38,307 bases of DNA from Gemmatimonadaceae bacterium (lineage in GTDB: Bacteria > Gemmatimonadota > Gemmatimonadetes > Gemmatimonadales > Gemmatimonadaceae). Both the position numbers and the translations under genes were made by a program. Of the stretch, positions 1-10,200 are shown one piece after another (the first letter of the stretch is position 1; each line of letters opens with the position of its first letter). Location of the stretch: the NCBI GenBank assembly GCA_014377535.1, contig JACMPK010000169.1:1-38307 (forward strand), written 5' to 3'. Under the pieces are notes generated by a model. The model was not told the origin of the DNA. It saw nothing but the letters and a program-made list of their open reading frames with translations, and did no database searches.

Positions 1-868
1 ACATCAGCTGGACGAGCGAGCCACCCATGTTCCAGCCGATCGTCGGATCGAGGACGACGTTCAGGTTGGCCGTGATGCCAGCCGCGGCGTCGCCGCGAAC
101 CTGCTCCCAGTCCACGGCAGCGCGCTGCGCCGGTGTACGGGCCACAGCCGCCCGGAATCTCGCCTTGTACGAGCGCACCATGCGAATGAACTGCGTCGTG
201 TCAATCGGCGAACCGGTCATGAAGTCGGCCGGCAGCGGGAACTGCGGATTTGCACCGCCCGGGCCGCGCGCCACGGCAATCGCCGAATCCAGCATCGCGA
301 GTGCCTGCACGTTCACGACCGCCGCGCTGAACAGCGTATCCTCCGGCGTGCGCGCCGGCGTCAATATCGCAGCTGAATCATAAATCGCAGCCAGGTTGCC
401 CATCGCGTAACCCAGCACGAAGTAGCCGAACGCGCGGGCGCGTCCCGTCGTGGCGGGCGTCGCACCGGCGAGGTTGTCCAGCGAGCGCAGTGCATTCACG
501 TTCTGGCGGGCCAGTCGCGTGAAGATGGAGAAGTCGCGGTTCGTGCCGACCGCCGTCTGGTTGCCACGCGCATTGTCGATGCCGATGCGCGGAATCGCGT
601 TGCGCAGGCCCATGCCGAAGTTGGCCACTGACGCACTGCTCTCGAGCGACATGTTCAACGTCTGCAGCCAGATGGCACCACCGGTGGCATACTGGCCGAC
701 GAAGATGGCCTGGAACGACTTGCCGACGATCTGTTCGATACCCTGTTGCGTCTGCTGCGCCGACGTCACGTCCACAACATTCTTGTTGGACACGCTCAGT
801 GGGTCGCCACAGGCCGCCAGGCTGGCGGCGCCAAGCAGCGCGGCCAGTCGGGAGAGTCTGATCTTCAT
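1..868 (-). CDS. SusD/RagB-family outer-membrane lipoprotein (partial, cut by the left edge)
   Basis: The frame is open from an ATG at 868 to the window edge, about 289 codons, so the C-terminus is missing. The N-terminus is a lipoprotein signal: basic MKIRLSRL, a hydrophobic stretch, then lipobox S-L-A-A-C with C20 as the lipidated residue. The rest is Ala/Asn-rich and predicted helical, as in the TPR-like fold of SusD proteins. It starts 73 bp after the stop of the SusC-type receptor at 942-4313 on the same strand, the standard susC-susD order. SusD proteins sit on the outer leaflet and form a lid over the SusC barrel to capture substrate. The substrate cannot be read from the sequence. An ATG at 888 is out of frame and hits a stop within eight codons, which fixes the start at 868. 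The family call rests on position, lipobox and composition; I see no single diagnostic motif. Confidence 0.75.
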   Translation of the reverse strand, partial: MKIRLSRLAALLGAASLAACGDPLSVSNKNVVDVTSAQQTQQGIEQIVGKSFQAIFVGQYATGGAIWLQTLNMSLESSASVANFGMGLRNAIPRIGIDNARGNQTAVGTNRDFSIFTRLARQNVNALRSLDNLAGATPATTGRARAFGYFVLGYAMGNLAAIYDSAAILTPARTPEDTLFSAAVVNVQALAMLDSAIAVARGPGGANPQFPLPADFMTGSPIDTTQFIRMVRSYKARFRAAVARTPAQRAAVDWEQVRGDAAAGITANLNVVLDPTIGWNMGGSLVQLM

Positions 869-941
869 GTATGGATGTCTCGTGTCATGAGGCCCGGCTT
901 CAGCGCGCCACCAACCAGCGGCGCGCCGTTGCCGGTCCGGC

Positions 942-3900
942 TCAGAAGCTCGAGCCGATCGAGAAAGTGAAGGTGCGGAGGTTCGGGAACGCGTAACGAT
1001 CGATGCCGTTCAGCACGGCCGACCCCAGCTGCCCGCCGCTCAAACCCGTCTCCGGATCAAAGCCCTTGTACGAGGTGATGGTGAACAGGTTGCGACCAAC
1101 CACGCCGACACTCCAGTTCCCGACGCCACCCACCTTGCCTACGCGGAAGTTTGCCGACATTTCACGCAGACGGCCATACGTGGCATCCTGCGTCGTGTAC
1201 TCGTTGCCGTAGAGCAGTGCGTCGTAGAAACCGCCGATGCCAGCCGCGCTGACCGGCGGCCCACCACGCCACCAGTATCCGATGGGACGCACGGTGGAGA
1301 TGCTCTCGTTCGCCTGATCCTGCCCGCGCGTTGCGAAGTCGCCGAGCGACCACTGAATGCCCTGGTTCCACACTCGCTGGCCCACGGTCGCGTCGAACAG
1401 GCCGTACAGGTTCAGGCGCTTGTAGCTGATGGTCTGGCTGATGTTCCAGCGGAACTGCGGAATCGTGCCGCCAAGCTTCTGGGGTGCCGTCGATCCGGCT
1501 GCGTTCCGCAACGGAATCAGCATGCCGAAGTTCAGGCGGTCGCCGTATGGTGCGCTGGCGCCCGGGAGCTGGGCCTGAAAGTAGTTGCGTGCATAGGCGC
1601 TATCCTGCGACATGCCACCCGTGTAAGTGACGTAGCCATCACGGTTCTGCTCGAACTGTGCGCCCGTGCCATACGCGCCGCACTGAGTATTGAAGGGCGC
1701 GGGCAGCTGGCTGCACTCACGCACCCAGCGACGTCCGTAGAACGTACCCAGGTTCTCACCCGTGGCGTACCGGAACGTCTGGTCGGCACCCTGCAGCGCA
1801 CCGACGCCGCTGAAGAACTCCGGCACACCCAGCTGCGTGATCTGCGAGCGCACGCGATCGAAGTTCAGGCGCGTGGACCAGGTCAGGTTCGGACGGCTGA
1901 TGAGCGGAATGTTCAGCGATGCCTCGAAGACCTTGTTCTGCAGCTGACCGGCGTTCTGCCACTGCGAGCTGAACCCCGTCACTGTCGGCTGCGGCACCGG
2001 CAAAATCTGATTCTCGATTCTCGACTCGGCATACGTCAGCGTAACGCCGTACTTGCTCAGGATTTCCATGTCGATACCGACTTCCGTCTCGGTATTGATC
2101 TCCGGCTTGAGCAGCCGGTTGCCAAGCAGCGTCGGATTGATGACACCCGTGGACACCGTGAACGTCTCGTACTGAGCCGGGAAGCTCGGACGGCCACCGG
2201 CCGATCCGCGCGAGGCGCGCAGCTTGAACTCGTTCACGATGCTGGTCGGGAACCACTTTTCCTGGCTCAGGCGGTATGCGCCGGAGACACGACCGAACAG
2301 CGCCCAGCGCTCGCCGGCACCGAACAGCGACGACCCGTCGCGGCGCACGAGCGCCGAGAAGATGTACTTGTCATCCCAGTCAAAATCGCTGCTCACGAAC
2401 ATGCCGATGCCACGCACCGACTGCTTCGATGAGCCCACACCGAGATTCTGCACCAGTGCACCCGAGTTCTGCAGGCCCGGGAATGGAATGTTGCTGCCGT
2501 TGTTGCTCAAGACCGACGCATCCTGCTGCTCGTACAGGTAGCGGCCGTTCAGCTTTGCGTTGAGCTTGCCGAACTGGTGGCGCGCGGTCGCGTTGAAGCT
2601 CGTGTTGTACGACTGGTCCACGAACGACGCACGCGCAATGAAGCCGTTGTTGCTGGCCGGATTCGACAGCGTCGTGCGGAAGCCGCGATCCTCGATCTGG
2701 AAGAACGCCGCATTGGAGCGGTCGTAGCCGAATTGGCCCTGCACGTCGAGCCACGAGAACGGCGAGTACTTCACATCCACGTTGCCGAGGAAGCGATCGC
2801 GGCTGTCATCGCGTGTCGAGTTCGCGAACTGGTAGATCGGGTTCTCGTTCTGCGCGCCCTGGTTGAGCGGATTCGTCCTGATGTACATGCGGCCGAACGC
2901 ATCCTTCGCGAGCAGGTCGGCGAACGCCGGCACGCGCGACAGGCGGAAGAAGCCCGCCGTGCCGCCACCTTCGGAGCCGGACTGGTTCAGGCCGTCCTGC
3001 GTGAGCCGGCTGTAAAACGTGTTCAGGCCCACCGTCCACTTCTGCGCGAACTGTTGCGACACATTCAGACGCACCGTGTTGCGCTTCAGGCCATCCAGGC
3101 CGCGAATCGAGCCTTGCTGACCGGTATTCGAAACAGACCCGAAGAAATTCGCGCCGGAATACTTGCCGGTCACGTCGAAATTCGTCGTCTGGAACATGCC
3201 GTTCGTGGTGACCTGGTCCACGGCGTCGTACGTCGTCGGCCACTGGTTCACTTGGTACAGGCCGGCGAGCTGGCGCTGCGACAGGGCCGCGGCAATGCCA
3301 CCGTCATTCCGGAAGGTCTGCGGATCGAGGGCGAACGTGCCGCCAAGCTCGTTGATGCGCAGCGTTTCGGAGTAGACATCGACCTTGCGCACGCACGGCT
3401 GCGAGTAGGTACCCGCCGTCGCGACGACGGCATTCGTGCTGCAGAGCAGCTGGCCCGTGCCATCGGTCTGCAGGAAATGATTCTGTGCGAGCGGCACCTT
3501 GTTGTAGATGTCGCCACCACCGACTTCCGTGCGGAAGCCGAAGCGGACGACATTCTCGCCGCCAGCCTTGCCGGACTTGGTGGTGATCTGGATCACGCCG
3601 TTGCCGGCGCGTGCGCCGTACAGCGAGGCACCGGCTGCACCCTTCACGACTTCGATGCTCTCGATGTCAAGTGAATTCAAGTCAGGAAGCGGACCGTTCA
3701 GGATCACGCCATCCACGATGTAGAGCGGGTCCTGGCCACGGCCGGTCGCATTGATCGACGTCGGGCCACGGAGCAGCACGGCGGGCTGTGCGCCCGGTCG
3801 GCCGGAGTTCGAGACGATACTCACACCGGCCACCTTGCCCTGCAATTGCGACAGCGGATTCACGCCCGAGACGGGCATGTCGGAGCTGTCCACGCGTGCG

Positions 3901-4313
3901 AGGGCGAACGTCACCTTGGTCTGCTCGGTCGCGCCGGCCACGCCGGTGACCACCACCTGGCTCAGGCGGTTCACGTCCGCTGCAAGCACGAAGTTCTGGT
4001 TGATCACGCCGGGACGAAGCACGATCGGCTTCGCATCAGGCTTCATGCCGATCGAGCGCGCACGCAGCGTCACGCTCTGCCCACGCACACGCGCACCCGG
4101 CACCGTGATCGTGAAGTTGCCGGCGGCGTTTGAACCCACCGACAGATTCATTTCCGTGATGAAGACGTTGGCGCCTTCGATCGGTCGGCCCTGGTCGGTC
4201 GTGACCTTGCCTTGAATGGTCGCATTCTGCGCCTGTGCAATCGCCGCTGATCCTGTCAGCAGCGCGAGAACCGCAGCGGCGCGTGGCAACCCTGCCCACA
4301 ACGTACGTGTCAT
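942..4313 (-). CDS. SusC/RagA-family TonB-dependent outer-membrane receptor
   Basis: 1123 residues. The frame is open further upstream to 4556, but the ATG at 4313 has an AGGAG ribosome-binding site eight bases before it and begins a classical Sec signal (MTRTLWAGL, hydrophobic core, cleavage near AQAQ), so this start is preferred. Next comes a carboxypeptidase-regulatory-like beta-sandwich (about residues 30-115; GKVTTDQGRPIEGANV), then the plug domain with LQGKVAGVSIV, RGPTSI and the SusC signature SLYGARAGNGVIQITTKSG near residues 235-255. The remainder is a long beta-barrel ending in FSIGSSF, with the terminal Phe typical of outer-membrane barrels. It imports a bulky ligand using TonB energy together with the SusD partner at 1-868. 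No anti-sigma or ECF regulator is adjacent. The ligand is unknown. Confidence 0.93.
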   Translation of the reverse strand: MTRTLWAGLPRAAAVLALLTGSAAIAQAQNATIQGKVTTDQGRPIEGANVFITEMNLSVGSNAAGNFTITVPGARVRGQSVTLRARSIGMKPDAKPIVLRPGVINQNFVLAADVNRLSQVVVTGVAGATEQTKVTFALARVDSSDMPVSGVNPLSQLQGKVAGVSIVSNSGRPGAQPAVLLRGPTSINATGRGQDPLYIVDGVILNGPLPDLNSLDIESIEVVKGAAGASLYGARAGNGVIQITTKSGKAGGENVVRFGFRTEVGGGDIYNKVPLAQNHFLQTDGTGQLLCSTNAVVATAGTYSQPCVRKVDVYSETLRINELGGTFALDPQTFRNDGGIAAALSQRQLAGLYQVNQWPTTYDAVDQVTTNGMFQTTNFDVTGKYSGANFFGSVSNTGQQGSIRGLDGLKRNTVRLNVSQQFAQKWTVGLNTFYSRLTQDGLNQSGSEGGGTAGFFRLSRVPAFADLLAKDAFGRMYIRTNPLNQGAQNENPIYQFANSTRDDSRDRFLGNVDVKYSPFSWLDVQGQFGYDRSNAAFFQIEDRGFRTTLSNPASNNGFIARASFVDQSYNTSFNATARHQFGKLNAKLNGRYLYEQQDASVLSNNGSNIPFPGLQNSGALVQNLGVGSSKQSVRGIGMFVSSDFDWDDKYIFSALVRRDGSSLFGAGERWALFGRVSGAYRLSQEKWFPTSIVNEFKLRASRGSAGGRPSFPAQYETFTVSTGVINPTLLGNRLLKPEINTETEVGIDMEILSKYGVTLTYAESRIENQILPVPQPTVTGFSSQWQNAGQLQNKVFEASLNIPLISRPNLTWSTRLNFDRVRSQITQLGVPEFFSGVGALQGADQTFRYATGENLGTFYGRRWVRECSQLPAPFNTQCGAYGTGAQFEQNRDGYVTYTGGMSQDSAYARNYFQAQLPGASAPYGDRLNFGMLIPLRNAAGSTAPQKLGGTIPQFRWNISQTISYKRLNLYGLFDATVGQRVWNQGIQWSLGDFATRGQDQANESISTVRPIGYWWRGGPPVSAAGIGGFYDALLYGNEYTTQDATYGRLREMSANFRVGKVGGVGNWSVGVVGRNLFTITSYKGFDPETGLSGGQLGSAVLNGIDRYAFPNLRTFTFSIGSSF

Positions 4314-4667
4314 ATCTGGGACTCCTGAATCCGGTCGTACGTAAAGATCCGTCGGCTGGTGAATCCGTGTGCAGCCGTAGCCGACCACGTCACCCCGGCA
4401 GCCGACCGCCCGGGGTGGAACATCTCTCTTGCGCCGATGTACGACGTCGAAATTGATTCGACCGCCCGCACATGCGAACCGGTCTGAGAACAAGACGTCA
4501 GTCTTGCGACGACCACGCGTCGGTCCTGTCACCGCAGACAAGCGAAAACAGTCCAACCGGGCGAAGAATATATCCGCGCCCGATCGTCAACAGATTTTGA
4601 AGTTTACGGTCGGTGTTCGCGGCTGACAAGGCAGACGCCGACGTTGGGCCTGCCTGACACGAAGCGC
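4314..4667. other. Intergenic leader upstream of the first susC
   Basis: This 354-bp stretch between the response-regulator gene and susC holds no gene I can support. On the minus strand TTGACG (4582-4587) and TATATT (4564-4569) resemble -35 and -10 boxes, but only 12 bases separate them, too few for a normal sigma-70 promoter. I do not call a promoter. I see no convincing terminator for the response regulator, whose stop is at 4668. Confidence 0.4.
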
Positions 4668-5108
4668 TCAGCCTTCGGTCTGCAGCCCCTCTGTGCCGAG
4701 CAGCTCGGCCAGGACAGCCGCAACGCGGCGCAGTGCCGCTGGCTTGCGAAGAATCACGTCCGCACTCGCTGACTCCACGGGAAAATCGTCATCACCCGTC
4801 AGCATTACAACTAATGGTGCGGCTGCTCCTCGCTCCTTGAGCCGCGCCAGCAGCGTCCAGCCGCTCAGACCGGGCATGTTCGCGTCCAGCACGACCAGCG
4901 CCGGCTGAACCGCATCGATCATGGTCGCGGCGAGCACACCATCTCGCGCCAGGTGCACCTCATAGCCGGCGGCTTCCAGATACGTCTGCAGCACATCCGC
5001 CATTTCCGCATGATCCTCCGCAACCACGATACGAGGCCTCACGATCGCAGGCACCACGTCCTGGGCACCAGCGGCGAACGCTCCAGTAGGCTGCGAAAGG
5101 TCTGACAT
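4668..5108 (-). CDS. Stand-alone response-regulator receiver protein
   Basis: 146 residues forming one CheY-like receiver domain (about residues 25-140) with no output domain. The acidic pair is E31-D32, the phospho-acceptor is D75 in LVVLDANMPG, the switch threonine is T104 in MLTGDDD, and the conserved lysine is K122 in LRKPA. All required residues are present, so it should be phosphorylatable. The first 24 residues are a low-complexity Ala/Gly/Pro tail. No histidine kinase is next to it; its neighbours are SusC/SusD genes, so its partner is unknown. No clear Shine-Dalgarno sequence precedes the ATG at 5108, and the exact start is less certain than the family. Confidence 0.88.
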   Translation of the reverse strand: MSDLSQPTGAFAAGAQDVVPAIVRPRIVVAEDHAEMADVLQTYLEAAGYEVHLARDGVLAATMIDAVQPALVVLDANMPGLSGWTLLARLKERGAAAPLVVMLTGDDDFPVESASADVILRKPAALRRVAAVLAELLGTEGLQTEG

Positions 5109-5227
5109 CGGGAACGTGAGGAGGGCGGAACAGGAACGGCGATGGGTGTGCTGACGCCTGCATCATGCCTTTCGCACCAACCGTGCCGGACGCTGATGTT
5201 CTCGAATCGAAAATAGCCCATACACCG

Positions 5228-5259
5228 ACGTCCCGTCCGGCGAAAGCCGAACGGGACGT
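5228..5259. repeat. Strong inverted repeat, possible terminator hairpin
   Basis: ACGTCCCGT and CGGC pair with GCCG and ACGGGACGT around a GAAA loop (one C/A mismatch), giving 13 paired bases. It lies 44 bp after the stop of the CHRD gene on the minus strand and upstream of the response regulator. No T-run follows on either strand, so termination of the susC-susD-CHRD transcript is plausible but not certain. Confidence 0.5.
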
Positions 5260-5302
5260 GGTGGTCAAAATATGTCAGCCCGACACTCGTAGCGGTGACG
5301 CC

Positions 5303-5836
5303 TTACGGAGCAGGAACGATCTGACCGCGAACTTCGCCACCCGGGTTCTTGCGGGTGTGCACGTTCACGTACGCCGTGCCATTGCCGATTCGCGTGACGA
5401 GCGAATCCCATGTGAACGCGCCAACGAACGCAGTACCTGCCTTCGTAAGCCGACCCACGCGAATGACTCCGTTCACGGAGGCCGCCGTGCCACCACCAGT
5501 CCCGGGGGCACGTGCTGCCTCCGACGGAAAGAGCCATACCATGACCGGCCCATTCGCGCCGGCCGCGCCGGCATGGATGTGCGCCATCGTGATGGAGTCG
5601 GTCGTCGACGTCGTCGAGACGTCATACAGAATGGTGACCGAGTCCTCCCTGATCACGTTCGCCTTGCCGGCAGCGGTGGTGGTCACCGGCGGAACCTCGT
5701 TGGTGCCGACCAGCGTCGCGACGAACTTGACTTTCGTCGGCGCGAGGTCGGACATCACCTGGTAATCGCCCGTGCACGCCGTCACGGCGACCGCCGCGAA
5801 GGCGAGCAGGGACGCAATTCCGATCGTGCGCTTCAT
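5303..5836 (-). CDS. CHRD-domain lipoprotein
   Basis: 177 residues from the ATG at 5836. That start has a GAGGAAC ribosome-binding site overlapping the TGA stop of the upstream SusD gene (5848-5850), indicating translational coupling. The N-terminus MKRTIGIASLLAFAAVAVTAC is a lipoprotein signal with C21 lipidated. The mature part matches the CHRD domain, named after chordin: an early FVATLVGTNEVPPV block, the MAHIHAGAAGANGPVMVWLF block, and a closing NVHTRKNPGGEVRGQI block. CHRD proteins are extracytoplasmic and their bacterial function is not established. Its place as third gene after susC and susD suggests a surface role with that transporter. The frame extends to 5869, but that start would sit inside the SusD gene without a better ribosome site. 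Confidence 0.88.
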   Translation of the reverse strand: MKRTIGIASLLAFAAVAVTACTGDYQVMSDLAPTKVKFVATLVGTNEVPPVTTTAAGKANVIREDSVTILYDVSTTSTTDSITMAHIHAGAAGANGPVMVWLFPSEAARAPGTGGGTAASVNGVIRVGRLTKAGTAFVGAFTWDSLVTRIGNGTAYVNVHTRKNPGGEVRGQIVPAP

Positions 5837-5847
5837 CGGTGAGTTCC

Positions 5848-7257
5848 TCATGGATTGCGATCCAAGCACTGGGAAAAATTCGGGTTGTTGGTTTCCTGAA
5901 ACGGTACGGGGAAATTCACGTCGACGCCGTAGGCGCCACCCTTGAAGTAGGTGCCGGTCGGGAAAACCGTCTCCGAACCACGGCCGACATGCTTGATCAG
6001 GCGGCGCATATCACCAAGACGATGGCCTGTCAGGAACAGCCAGTAGGCGCGCTCCTGGAAGACCTGATCGATCTGTGCCGCAGCCGTCGCCGGCGCCGTC
6101 AACGCCGGCAGCGGCGCCAAAACCGGTGCATTCAACAGCAGCGTGGCCGGACCCGGCGGCGCAAGCACCAGCGTCGGCAGCGCGGCCCGCAGCGTGTTCA
6201 GAATTCCCACATAGGCACCACCGGTCCGGGCAGCATGCTCCGCCTCGATCAGCCGCGCCTCCAAGCCATCAGCGAGAACGATCGGTGAGGAGCGCGATGG
6301 GTACTTCGTCTGCAGAAACATCGCGGTGAGGTTGTCGGCACCGACGACCGGAGACAGCGCACCACCACGACCCTGTGGTGCGAAGACGCGCGGGTCCGTC
6401 GAGTCGAGGCGGTACCGCAGGCCTGTACCACCTTCGTTGCCGGACACCGAGAAACGCGGGAAGTTCAGCGTGGGCAGGAACACGCCATTATTCTGGCGGC
6501 CCGTGTTCTCGCTGTGAAATAACGTGTAGCGGTACGACGTGGGCACGGCAGCGACCGCAGCGGCAGCATCCGCCGTGCGATTCAAATTCAGCAGGGCACG
6601 TCCCCGAACCACGCGGATCAAGTTCACGATCGAGGCATTTCCTGCAGCAGTGGCATCCAGACCGACTGCGGCCGAATCGGCCTTCGCGAGTGCCGTCGTG
6701 AACAGCTGCGCAACGGTCTGTGGCATGCCGAGCACGAACGTGCCGGCATTTACATCGAAGTCAGAGACCGGGACGCCATTGCAGTACATCTCGCCAAGCA
6801 GAATGTACGACATCGCGGCCAGTGCCTGAACCTCGGAACGCGCAGGCAGCGTCGGCGCAAGCTTGTTGTACGCCGCTGCCGTGCGGTCACCCGTGGCACG
6901 CGCACGCTGCAGCGAGTTGTAAATCGTGCTCAGCGTGCCGTTGATCGGGTTCGTGTTGCGCTGGTCCATCTCGCCGCGCGTCGGGAACGTCTCGGCCCAG
7001 ATGAACTCGTCGCCGAGCAACGCGCTTTCCGTGATCACACCATCCTCGCCACCGGCACCCATTGCCACCTGCAGGTCGGAGATGGTGCTTACACGAAGCG
7101 TCGGCAACACGACGATGTCATTCAACGTACTCGGGTTGGCGACATCAGGGTCCTTCACCGCCAACGTCTTGTCGATGTCACAAGCAGACAGCGACAGGGC
7201 GAAGCCCGTGAGCAGGAGACCGAGGGATCGCCGCGAAGTCTCGTATGAGAAAGTCAT
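5848..7257 (-). CDS. SusD/RagB-family outer-membrane lipoprotein
   Basis: 469 residues. The N-terminus is a lipoprotein signal ending in lipobox L-S-A-C with C26 lipidated. The body is helical and Ala-rich, with stretches typical of SusD proteins: an early DPDVANPSTLNDI segment, a RGRALLNLNR helix in the middle, and near the end an R-A-Y-W-L-F-L-T-G-H-R-L-G-D-M-R-R-L block like the conserved C-terminal 'RGREFxxEGxRxxDLRR' region of the family. It starts 7 bp after the stop of the SusC gene at 7265-10390, so the two are co-translated, and it is coupled to the CHRD lipoprotein downstream. It should cap that receptor at the cell surface and help capture the ligand, which is unknown. Confidence 0.9.
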   Translation of the reverse strand: MTFSYETSRRSLGLLLTGFALSLSACDIDKTLAVKDPDVANPSTLNDIVVLPTLRVSTISDLQVAMGAGGEDGVITESALLGDEFIWAETFPTRGEMDQRNTNPINGTLSTIYNSLQRARATGDRTAAAYNKLAPTLPARSEVQALAAMSYILLGEMYCNGVPVSDFDVNAGTFVLGMPQTVAQLFTTALAKADSAAVGLDATAAGNASIVNLIRVVRGRALLNLNRTADAAAAVAAVPTSYRYTLFHSENTGRQNNGVFLPTLNFPRFSVSGNEGGTGLRYRLDSTDPRVFAPQGRGGALSPVVGADNLTAMFLQTKYPSRSSPIVLADGLEARLIEAEHAARTGGAYVGILNTLRAALPTLVLAPPGPATLLLNAPVLAPLPALTAPATAAAQIDQVFQERAYWLFLTGHRLGDMRRLIKHVGRGSETVFPTGTYFKGGAYGVDVNFPVPFQETNNPNFSQCLDRNP

Positions 7258-7264
7258 GGCAATG

Positions 7265-10200
7265 TCAGAAGTTGAAGTTGACGCGGAGCGTGTACGAGCG
7301 TGACGGCGGGTTCGTCAGGAAGTCGACGGTGCCGAAATTGTTGCCCGGGTTCGACAGCACTTCCGGGTCGAAGCCCGTGTAATTCGACCAGAGACCAAGA
7401 TTGCGGCCGGCCAGCGTCAAGCTCAGGCCACCGGTCTTGAAGATCTTCGCGGCAGCGGCAGGCACCACCCACGTCATCGAGAGCTCGGAGAGGCGCACGA
7501 AGCTGGCATCCTCGATGTACCCGTCGCTCGTGCCCATCGCGCGTGCCGCCGACTTGACCTGATCCGACAGCGGTGCCTTGATGTCCCAGAAGTCAGGGCC
7601 GTCCGCAAAGCCGCCGTTGTTGCGGAACTCACGCGTGTTGTTGTACAGCTTGGAACCGCCGCGGTAATCCACCAGCACGTTGAACTGGAGGTTCTTCGCG
7701 ACGCGAATGTCGGACTGGAACGACACCTGGCGCGTTGGCAGCGGGCTGCCGAGATACTCCAGCGAGTCGGACAGCATGATTTCGCATGCGCCACCGCCAA
7801 CCAGGATCGGATTTGCCTGCCCACCGTACGCCGGGCAGTTCACCCGGCTGATGATGCCGTCGGCATTCCGGTCGGTGTAGCTCAGGATCTTGCGCTGGAA
7901 GTAGCCGCCAGCCGGATAGCCCGCGCGGAACTGCTGCGTACCCTGGATGATCGGAGCAATCGGCTGCCCGTCGATCCGGCCGAGTGCGGCGATCTCGTTG
8001 GCAAACGTCGTCACCGTGAAGCGTTGCGCATAGCTGAAGCGCTTGTTGTCGATAACCTTGACGTTGACGGTGCCTTCGAGGCCCTTCGTCGTCATGCGCG
8101 ACAGGTTCACGTTCTGCGTGGCCGCTACGCCGAGCGACGGCGCAAGCACACGACCTACGAGCAGGTCACGCGTGTCCTTACGGAACACCGTGAACTCGCC
8201 GTCGATCCGGCCGCCCTTCAGGTTGAAGTCGAATCCGCCTTCGGTTTCGCGCGTGATTTCCGGCTTCAGCAATGCATTGCCCACCGGGCCACCGATCGTG
8301 ACGGCCGGGAGGCTGGCATCAGGCGATGCGGCATTCACTGACACCGAGTTGAAGAACGTCTCCGACTGACGGAACGTCGGGCGGTTGCCCGCTTCGCCGA
8401 TGGAGCCGCGCAGGCGCAACTGGTCGATCACACCGAACTTGGGGAACCACTTCTCTTCCGAGATCACGTACGAGGTGCTGACGGACGGATAAAACACGAA
8501 CTGACGTGAGGCGGCACCGAACACGCTGGAGTTGTCCATGCGTGCGGCAGCCGTCACGAAAAGGCGATCGTTGAACGACGCCGTCTGCTCGAGCACGCCG
8601 GCAATGGTCACGATCTGCGAGTTCGCCTCATTCACGGCAAAGCGGGCATTTGCACCGCTGAGCGACGACGTGCCCGGCAGCAACACGGCGCCGAATGCGC
8701 TGGTGAAGCGGTTGGCTTCGTTCGTGTACTGACTACCCACGAGCGTCGAAAGACGGATGCTGCTCGTCAGGTCGTACGAGGCCTTGGTGTTCGCCGTCAC
8801 GGTGTAGGTGGGACGGTAGGCGCGCGCCTGAAAACGGCTGCCCTCGATGTTCGCCGCGCTAAGGAAGATCTTGTTGGGAGGAATGAGCTGCTGGTCGTAC
8901 TGGTAGACGAAATCACCACCGGCGCGCAGCGTGCTCTGGAGCCAGCTGAGCGGCGTGTAGTTGAACGTCACGCCAGTCTGCAGGCGATCCACATCCTGCT
9001 GCTGCGACTGCGCGAAGTATTGCGTTACGGGCACGTTCGCGGTCACATAACCACGCGATGCCGTGTCAGCACCGGCATTGCACTCGAAAATCCGCGGGCG
9101 CGATTGCGGTGTGCAATCGAACGCGCCGCCAAGCAGACCCGCGCTCAACACACCGGCGAAGGCGTTGTCATTGATCGGCAGGTTCAGCACGCTCTTCAAG
9201 TAGCTCATCGTCACGTCGGCACGAATCTTCGACGTGAGGTTTGCACCGATGTTGGCGCGGAGGTTCGTGCGACGTGCGCCGCTTGGACCCACGATGCCGT
9301 TCTGCCGCGAGAGCTCACCACCGAGGTAGTACTGCACCTGCTCGCTGCCGCCATTGACATTCACACCCATGCGGGTGCTGCTGCCAACGCGGAACGGAGA
9401 CAGATTGGCGAACGGTGAGTTGGTGTACAGCGTGTCGCGGCTGACACAGGTGCGCAGTACCTGCGCCTCGAGGCTGCAGGGACCGTTGATGCCGCGTGCG
9501 CCGGGCGTGGCCAGACGGCCGATCTGTCGGTAATTCGTTGACATCAGCGGATCATTCAACGGCACTAGCGTCCGATCGGAGCCGGCTTCGGTATAAATGC
9601 CCCAGCGAGCCTTGCCTGCCTTGCCGCGCTTGGTGGTGATCTGGATCACGCCGTTTGCCGCGCCCGTGCCGTACAGCGCAGTCGCCGCGGCGCCCTTTAA
9701 CACCTGAATATCTTCGATGTCCTGCGGATTGATGTCATCCAGGCGCGACGTGGTCGCACCACCGACACCAACCGCGAAATTGCTCGTGTTGTTGTTCGAC
9801 ACGAGACCGTCGATCACGAGCAGCGGATCGTTCGACAGGTTGATCGAGGTCGGACCGCGCAGACGAATTCTGTTGCTGACGCCGATCGTCCCACCACCCG
9901 CCTGCACCGTCACACCCGGCGTACGCGCCGAGAGCACCTGCGACAGGTTCGTCACCGCGGCGACGTTGAAGCTCGTGGAATCGATGCGGCTCACCGACGC
10001 GCCGACTTCACGCGCGCGGGCCGTACCACCGGTTGCACCAGAAACCGTCACCTTGTCCAGCACGTTCTCAGCCACGCCCAGCGCGAGGTTCGCTGTCGCT
10101 TCACCGTTGTTGCTCACGGTCGCCGTCGCGGTTGCGGCGGCGAAACCGATGCGCGAGGCGCGCACTGTATACGTGCCATTCGGCACGCCGACGATGCGGT

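Noticed and set aside
2577-3674. A 365-codon plus-strand open frame
   Set aside because: Antisense to the first susC; Arg/Glu/Val-rich composition with no domain.
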